Below are positions 62,201 through 64,000 of a stretch of DNA of 64,000 bases, piece by piece. The translations under genes and the position numbers were made by a program. This DNA is from Diphasiastrum complanatum (taxonomy: Eukaryota > Streptophyta > Lycopodiopsida > Lycopodiales > Lycopodiaceae), in contig MU832168.1 in NCBI GenBank assembly GCA_029204225.1, forward strand, positions 19,654-83,653. The letters are read 5' to 3'. The notes below the pieces were generated by a model, which was not told the DNA's origin, did not search any database, and saw only the letters and a list, made by a program, of their open reading frames with translations. Numbering within the stretch: the stretch's first letter is position 1; each line of letters opens with the position of its first letter.

Positions 62201-63615
62201 GTACTCAAAGTACAATAAGTTATGAAGCTGCGCATGCTTTAAATCCTAAGAATGTCACAAAAGGCATAAGTAACAAAATATGTAAGAGACTAAAATAAGC
62301 TGCTCACCAAAGTCATCACAGACCTTGGATTTGGGCATGGCCAATCCCCTTCTTGCTGCCAAGCTTTGCCACCTGTTTCTCCTCGTCCCCTTCCCCTACC
62401 TCCCCCAGTGCTACCATTATCAAGCACACCACCTGTACCAAAATCATCAGCCCAAGCCGGATTGGCCAAGGAATTCTCTTGTACAGGCACTTCATTCACC
62501 AATGGCTGCTCAATCAGTTCTTTGCTTTTCGTCTCAGCAATTGATACGTTGATTATTCTTCCATGGAAGTCAGTGTTATCAAACCATTCAACAGCAGCAA
62601 CGGCAGCATGAGGGTCCTCATATGTGACAGTGGCATCTCCTTTTGGTTCATTCGTAGACTTATCTCGATATATCCATATCTTTGGTTGCCCACTTCTTTT
62701 ATCCATCTGCACAGGCACATAGACTTTAAAAGTTTTCTGTATGTCGAAATTTCAGAGTTTCCAACATCAGGAACAATCCGAACAGATAAGCACCAAAAGG
62801 TCTACTTGCAACAAAAAAGTTTCAAAGAAAGCTAATTATAATTTGCAATGTTGCAATAAAAAATAGGAAAACTAAAAAGCACTGCACACAAACAATGTCT
62901 TTTTCTGTACCTTGAGAACACCAATCTTCCCAAAATGTTCAGCCAATAGCATCTCATCCGTTCCTGGTGGCAAATTGCAGACATAAGTTGCACTTGTTTG
63001 ATGCGTAGCACCTTTCCGGGATTTGCCATTTCAGAACAAGTCTTTCATGTACTTCAATTCCCTGGCTTAACAGCTGCATGAAAATCAGCAGGATAAAACC
63101 AGATAATGAATGAATAACCCGGACTCTCCAAATTGAGTAGAAAATTAGATACAGACTTGCAACAATGTGACTTCCTGAAAGCACAATGAAATGGGCATCA
63201 AACAGTATTTGTCATTATAGAATGGCCTAAATGTTACAACTTGCCTCATAGTATCCTGTGCCAAAATCAATGTACGAGCAGCTACTCATAGTGGAAAACA
63301 TTTGAAAATACTAACATGCTCAACTCCTCAGTGACACTCCATGTGATGGTTTATGTATATGTTCTGAGTGTGTGTGCACCCAAGTCATGCACGTGTGCAG
63401 CCCTTATGGACCATATCGAAATAGTATAAAGCGTGTTTGACTCGATTGCAGGTTGCAAATGTGTAACAAGGTCTAGATACTAGTTTTGATTCACAAAAGA
63501 CACAATCACAGCACAAGTTACAAGACAACCATAATTTTAATGCACATACCACTCCATATCATAGCAAAATACTACACTTCATTAAGGATACACAAGTACA
63601 AGTACCTTGCGCCAT
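44085..63615 (-). CDS. TAF15: TAF15-like RNA-binding protein (FET family), seven coding exons
   Basis: The spliced product is 454 residues. It has an RRM (about 11-100: YVCNLPPGTDE as RNP2, KGDATVTYED as RNP1), a Gly/Arg linker, RanBP2-type zinc finger 1 (C161, C166, C177, C180), an RGG stretch (about 186-220), zinc finger 2 (C228, C231, C242, C245), an acidic/basic helix (EIEETKRRRRELEE) and a long Arg/Asp/Glu/Ser tail. This is the domain set of plant TFIID subunit 15, a relative of animal TAF15/FUS/EWS, known to bind RNA and to associate with TFIID in the nucleus. All introns have GT-AG ends and matching phases. Introns are 594, 204, 697, 262, 932 and 15,477 bp. Exons 2-7 are secure; exon 1 is tentative. 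Transposons fill intron 6 but no exon is interrupted. Confidence 0.92.
44757..44875. repeat. diverged direct repeat, copy 1 (partner 48383-48515)
   Basis: Shared blocks are GCATTTGGACA-TAGCA-TGGTCACA-TGG and CTAGC-GTTGA. The copies are about 3.6 kb apart in the same orientation and clearly old. Confidence 0.6.
44984..45197 (+). pseudogene. copia element 3' internal tail
   Basis: The frame ends MAKSMLKLVEEGV with the polypurine tract GAAGAGGGAG, as in element 4 at 15957-15966. Upstream it shares a GAAGCATCC-GTGGACACT block with element 5 (21266). The rest of pol is gone. Confidence 0.65.
45198..45600 (+). repeat. LTR-like sequence after the copia tail (end not defined)
   Basis: It starts TGTGAGAATTTGTCAACTAG directly after the polypurine tract, close to the TGTGAAAATTGTCAAC start of the element 4 LTR. 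No second copy or clear terminus was found. Confidence 0.5.
45601..49108. other. intron sequence without a recognised gene
   Basis: It contains a 60-bp period tandem repeat at 47381-47487 (TTTCTGA-A-ATATGAG), repeat copy 2 at 48383-48515, and a C-run near 48705. A minus-strand frame at 47687-47959 has no recognisable motif. Confidence 0.45.
49109..49182. repeat. (CG)n(AG)n microsatellite at the 3' end of the LINE
   Basis: About 18 bp of CG alternation, then about 57 bp of AG. On the minus strand it follows AATAAAGCTTT, the apparent 3' end of the LINE, so it stands where a poly(A) tail would be. Confidence 0.9.
49566..50338 (-). pseudogene. LINE ORF2 C-terminal region with zinc-knuckle-like motif
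   Basis: It ends with CLLCPLHEIESEEHFIFRCP, the zf-RVT pattern found after plant LINE reverse transcriptases (CX2C, His, Cys). It overlaps a second open frame, reflecting a shift near 50000-50200. Confidence 0.82.
50385..51589 (-). pseudogene. LINE ORF2 reverse transcriptase domain
   Basis: RT blocks: NYRTIMIGHVLAKLYGTIL, QAGFRAHYSTTDHIFTL, CFVDFRKAFDLVPR (first catalytic Asp), GVKQGCSLSPVLFGLYID, then in another frame LLYADDVVLVS at about 50815-50840 (catalytic YADD), and SYTYLGVLFSG. Frame breaks lie near 50860 and 50680. Confidence 0.92.
51595..51973 (+). repeat. 5' LTR of the short element
   Basis: TGTTAGAAGTAATAAATG to TTTCCTACA. A TTTATATG stretch near 51803 may be the TATA element, and a CT-rich run (51855-51930) follows it. 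Confidence 0.95.
51974..52812 (+). other. primer-binding site and repeated leader of the short element
   Basis: After the PBS, the 52050-52446 part is built of imperfect repeats. TTGCAGGAGGGCGCC-type blocks recur at about 52117, 52197 and 52314, with a degenerate one near 52430, alongside repeats of AATCAGCACC-TTGCTGATTTT and AGTGAAGATCCG. No coding frame. Confidence 0.8.
52813..53976 (+). CDS. 387-residue protein of the short LTR element, gag-like N-terminus only
   Basis: The ATG at 52813 opens a frame to the stop at 53974-53976. Residues about 14-75 resemble the copia gag N-terminus (MLDGTNYSSWSCKLRYCIDV, then SAWETLLKMYRIKDSSS). The remaining 300 residues carry no zinc knuckle, protease or polymerase motif. 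They are Ser-rich at first, with hydrophobic stretches (VSILLCIGNGL, FRFVAGFLITYFGWSML) and several Cys residues. I do not recognise them. It may be a decayed gag-pol, a captured host fragment, or a frame open by chance after codon 80. Confidence 0.6.
   Translation: MARDLGAIRTCSCEDMLDGTNYSSWSCKLRYCIDVMIEILLVTRSILYHLRFCKTSKSAWETLLKMYRIKDSSSCFLLSSSSSLKVEGQSHAKFDPCLSTSTSLHRNVGMVKHSSSLEPFVASDGCISEELYEQASQDNVLEKAEIKHSLKPFCTNGGGEKIMSISTLVQSGVLLDYLGVQSGKLLVFFLKMVDTRFSHSLLIIFSQCYIVSILLCIGNGLRKVFGQQGSHLEHFGQQSVGDFVAVGQPATASCWLSESLRDSKASFYLGGNTHASPKSVPYADFHVLMLTSYDDGVVLPSVGEQIIDSKIREDVMVKEYHTLLYVSCGKKTYGIMWEPLMDCKSIFRFVAGFLITYFGWSMLVSTFRLDATALRILHLFYIGHDWG
54137..54521 (+). repeat. 3' LTR of the short element
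   Basis: 385 bp, near-identical to the 5' LTR. It is longer by one CCCTCT unit in the CT-rich run. GAGAG follows. Confidence 0.95.
54527..55880 (-). pseudogene. LINE ORF2 endonuclease domain
   Basis: Apurinic-endonuclease-like motifs in order: WNCDGIHSSSTAGDL, FMETHES (metal-binding Glu), GVACLYRESL, FIAACYFPPESS, HIFLTGDFNAS, and SVVDYLMGSP with LSDRSFLSF. The usual SDH motif reads SDR, so the catalytic His seems to be replaced. There are frame breaks near 55410 and 55290. Confidence 0.85.
55900..56751 (-). pseudogene. LINE ORF1 (coiled coil plus RNA-binding C-terminal domain)
   Basis: The N-terminal half has a heptad-like stretch (FQLLKQEFSQLQGIVVTLLK, LLQSKVASLEQAI). After a frameshift near 56310 the C-terminal half reads NIRVRGILDTQDAIAEA and YMDDDLTYIQVEERRKAF, the pattern of LINE ORF1 proteins. 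It would form a ribonucleoprotein with the LINE RNA. Confidence 0.78.
56881..57598 (-). pseudogene. second LINE fragment (endonuclease region)
   Basis: The minus strand repeats the endonuclease part of the neighbouring LINE: GSPYLDLTLDIVKFVERGHI, FLIGDFNA near 57060-57090 and DDEHAR-like blocks near 57260, with the CCCCGGGATACTCCCG block (57513) matching 55900. Internal deletions and frameshifts are frequent, so it is an older copy than the LINE on its left. Confidence 0.82.
57640..58357 (+). pseudogene. Ty3/gypsy integrase C-terminal region and polypurine tract
   Basis: It reads VEFAYNNAKHSAIGYTPFML-MYG, the end of the gypsy integrase core, then broken frames, then KFNHNAYQLDLPQGIKIHL and FHLSRLKEQL, the C-terminal integrase fold found in plant gypsy elements. 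A polypurine tract TTTTAAGGGGGAGGGA ends at about 58356. This family differs from the gypsy gag at 7.2-10 kb as far as can be judged, because no shared region is present. Confidence 0.85.
58358..59188 (+). repeat. gypsy 3' LTR start and flank (end not defined)
   Basis: TGGTAGGGACCCACAACCCC begins right after the polypurine tract. The sequence to 59188 has no gene; the LTR end cannot be set without a second copy. Confidence 0.5.
59189..59249. repeat. (TG)n(AG)n microsatellite
   Basis: About 38 bp of TG followed by 23 bp of AG repeat. Confidence 0.96.
59345..59915 (+). mobile_element. TRIM-like miniature LTR retrotransposon with a 55-bp internal region
   Basis: LTR 59345-59594 (250 bp) and LTR 59650-59915 (266 bp) share TGTTGCAGGGCTGTGTTG starts and TTCTTT-CA ends. 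Between them are only a PBS TGGTATCAGAGCC (59595-59607), about 30 bp, and a polypurine tract TGAGTGGGGG. Flanks are GTAAA (59340-59344) and GTACA (59916-59920), a 4 of 5 match. The LTRs differ by a 16-bp block (AAAACGCGGCCCACAC) present only in the right copy and a handful of substitutions. It has no coding capacity. It lies within intron 6, antisense to the host gene, 156 bp from exon 6. Confidence 0.92.
60072..60153 (-). CDS. TAF15: TAF15-like exon 6
   Basis: 82 bp between acceptor TGTGTCAG and donor GTGAGT. It completes an Arg codon split with exon 5 and reads GGYKEFDEAEIEETKRRRR-ELEE, ending in phase 0 (residues 259-285). Its continuation into exon 7 (DDGEMYDEFG) matches the family order across 15.5 kb of intron. 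Confidence 0.94.
60154..61085 (-). other. TAF15: intron 5 of the TAF15-like gene
   Basis: 932 bp with GT-AG ends. No mobile element or coding sequence seen. Confidence 0.9.
61086..61169 (-). CDS. TAF15: TAF15-like exon 5 (second zinc finger)
   Basis: 84 bp. It reads CGNINWAKRMKCNICNTTKP, supplying C231, C242 and C245 of the second RanBP2 finger; C228 lies in exon 4. The acceptor is TTTTAAAG and the donor GTAATT. Confidence 0.93.
61432..61626 (-). CDS. TAF15: TAF15-like exon 4 (first zinc finger, RGG stretch)
   Basis: 195 bp. The acceptor is CTTTTGCAG and the donor GTGAGT. It reads CANINFAFRGVCNRCGTARP, a Gly/Arg run (GGGRGRGRGAP, GRGRGPGG) and FGPNDWNCP, which begins finger 2. Phase 2 at both ends. 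Confidence 0.95.
61627..62323 (-). other. TAF15: intron 3 of the TAF15-like gene
   Basis: 697 bp, GTCTGT to TTTTGCAG. No mobile element seen. Confidence 0.9.
62324..62706 (-). CDS. TAF15: TAF15-like exon 3 (RRM core to first zinc finger)
   Basis: 383 bp. The acceptor CCTGTGCAG precedes MDKRSGQPKIWIYRDK. The RNP1-type block KGDATVTYEDPHAAVAAVEW follows, then FHGRIINVSIAETKSK, an acidic linker, GGGRGRGRGETGG and EGDWPCPNP. The donor is AAG-GTCTGT. Confidence 0.95.
62911..63011 (-). CDS. TAF15: TAF15-like exon 2 (start of RRM)
   Basis: This encodes THQTSATYVCNLPPGTDEML-LAEHFGKIGVLK with donor AAG-GTACAG at 62910. The frame has a stop at about 63026, so the 5' boundary must lie below that. AAAG at 63012-63015 is the acceptor that fits the proposed exon 1 phase; CAAG near 62995 is an alternative. 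Confidence 0.82.
63012..63605 (-). other. TAF15: intron 1 of the TAF15-like gene (if exon 1 is correct)
   Basis: 594 bp. The 3' boundary lacks a clear pyrimidine tract, so the exact acceptor is unsure. Confidence 0.4.
63606..63615 (-). CDS. TAF15: TAF15-like exon 1 (tentative start)
   Basis: ATGGCGCAAG followed by GTACTT gives a start codon, two codons and a split Gly codon that joins exon 2 in phase. It is only 10 bp of coding sequence, so chance is possible. A stronger donor (TTAG-GTAAGTG at 63642) lies just upstream and may instead end a 5' untranslated exon. Confidence 0.35.
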
Positions 63616-64000
63616 AGTACGCACAAGTAGATGCACACTTACCTAAGGTAGACACCACTCAACAAGGCTGCAATCAATCAGTCATTACCAGTACAAAATT
63701 GGGCCCTGCTTATACGATTCTAAAGTACCATCAATACTACTTCACTAATAAGGCAACTTCCCACATACCATGTGTCACTCCTAAATGTGTGGCCTCATAG
63801 GACTCCAACAACCAAGGCCATAATACCCACAAACGTATTGATTCAAAGTAGCACTGTGAATTTAGTGCCAAGGCTGAGGAGAACATCTACTACATAGGGG
63901 CCTATTTCAAATTTATGTATCCATAGAAGTACCTCACAAAGATACATAGAACAACCAAAATCTCAAAGAAAAATAATCATTATCTCAAAACACACAATTA
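63616..64000 (-). other. upstream region of the TAF15-like gene
   Basis: Probably 5' untranslated or promoter sequence. A consensus donor (TTAG-GTAAGTG) at 63642 on the minus strand suggests an untranslated first exon. No TATA box can be assigned. Confidence 0.35.

Noticed and set aside
62832-63029. ATG at about 63027 reading MANPGKV as start of the TAF15-like protein
   Set aside because: That ATG is in a different frame from the RRM (YVCNLPPGTDE) and would need a shift inside exon 2.

Overview
The window is nuclear DNA of a land plant with a large, transposon-filled genome. The evidence is Ty1/copia elements primed by initiator tRNA-Met (TGGTATCAGAGC binding sites), a Ty3/gypsy family, a LINE, a hAT remnant, many microsatellites, and one ordinary plant gene split by a 15.5 kb intron. 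Intron size and element load would fit a fern or gymnosperm; that is a guess, and nothing here fixes the lineage.

Left part (1-24.8 kb) is a stack of nested LTR retrotransposons that can be dated by order of insertion. A minus-strand copia element (element 2; gag N-terminus at 23522-23643, rest of gag and protease at 2970-3835) was split by plus-strand element 3 (3841-23521, target duplication GTCAC). The same element 2 appears to be cut again near 2970 by element 1 (3' LTR 2191-about 2970), which was itself invaded by another minus-strand copia (LTR 170-870). Inside element 3 lie two copies of a gypsy-gag segment alternating with two copies of copia RT sequence. A very young copia, element 4 (10191-16621, TSD CTCAA, two 655-bp LTRs with no difference seen), sits in the second gypsy copy. 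An RT-less copia, element 5 (17779-22576, TSD TATTC), sits in the RNase H region of element 3.

Middle part (24.8-44 kb) holds a hAT transposase remnant of the TTF-finger/ZNF862-like type (24851-26143), several minisatellites, a 5'-truncated copia (31371-34.6 kb), a gag-protease fragment of a second copia lineage (37.6-38.76 kb), a 200-bp (GA)(GT)(GA) microsatellite, and long stretches where I see no gene.

Right part (44.1-63.6 kb) is one minus-strand host gene encoding a plant TAF15/FET-type RNA-binding protein (RRM, two RanBP2 zinc fingers, RGG stretches, Arg/Asp/Glu-rich tail). I can place seven coding exons giving 454 residues; exon 1 is uncertain. Intron 6 (44595-60071) is 15,477 bp and contains a LINE on the gene's own strand, a short LTR retrotransposon with an unfamiliar 387-residue ORF (51595-54521, TSD GAGAG), a second LINE fragment, a gypsy integrase tail, and a TRIM-like element whose two LTRs are separated by only 55 bp (59345-59915).

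The host gene is the only non-transposon gene I can support. The most original objects are the short non-autonomous LTR element at 51.6-54.5 kb, the minimal TRIM next to exon 6, the helically spaced CCAAT array in the LTRs of element 5, and the repeated in-frame deletions that removed catalytic domains from copia copies while leaving long reading frames open.
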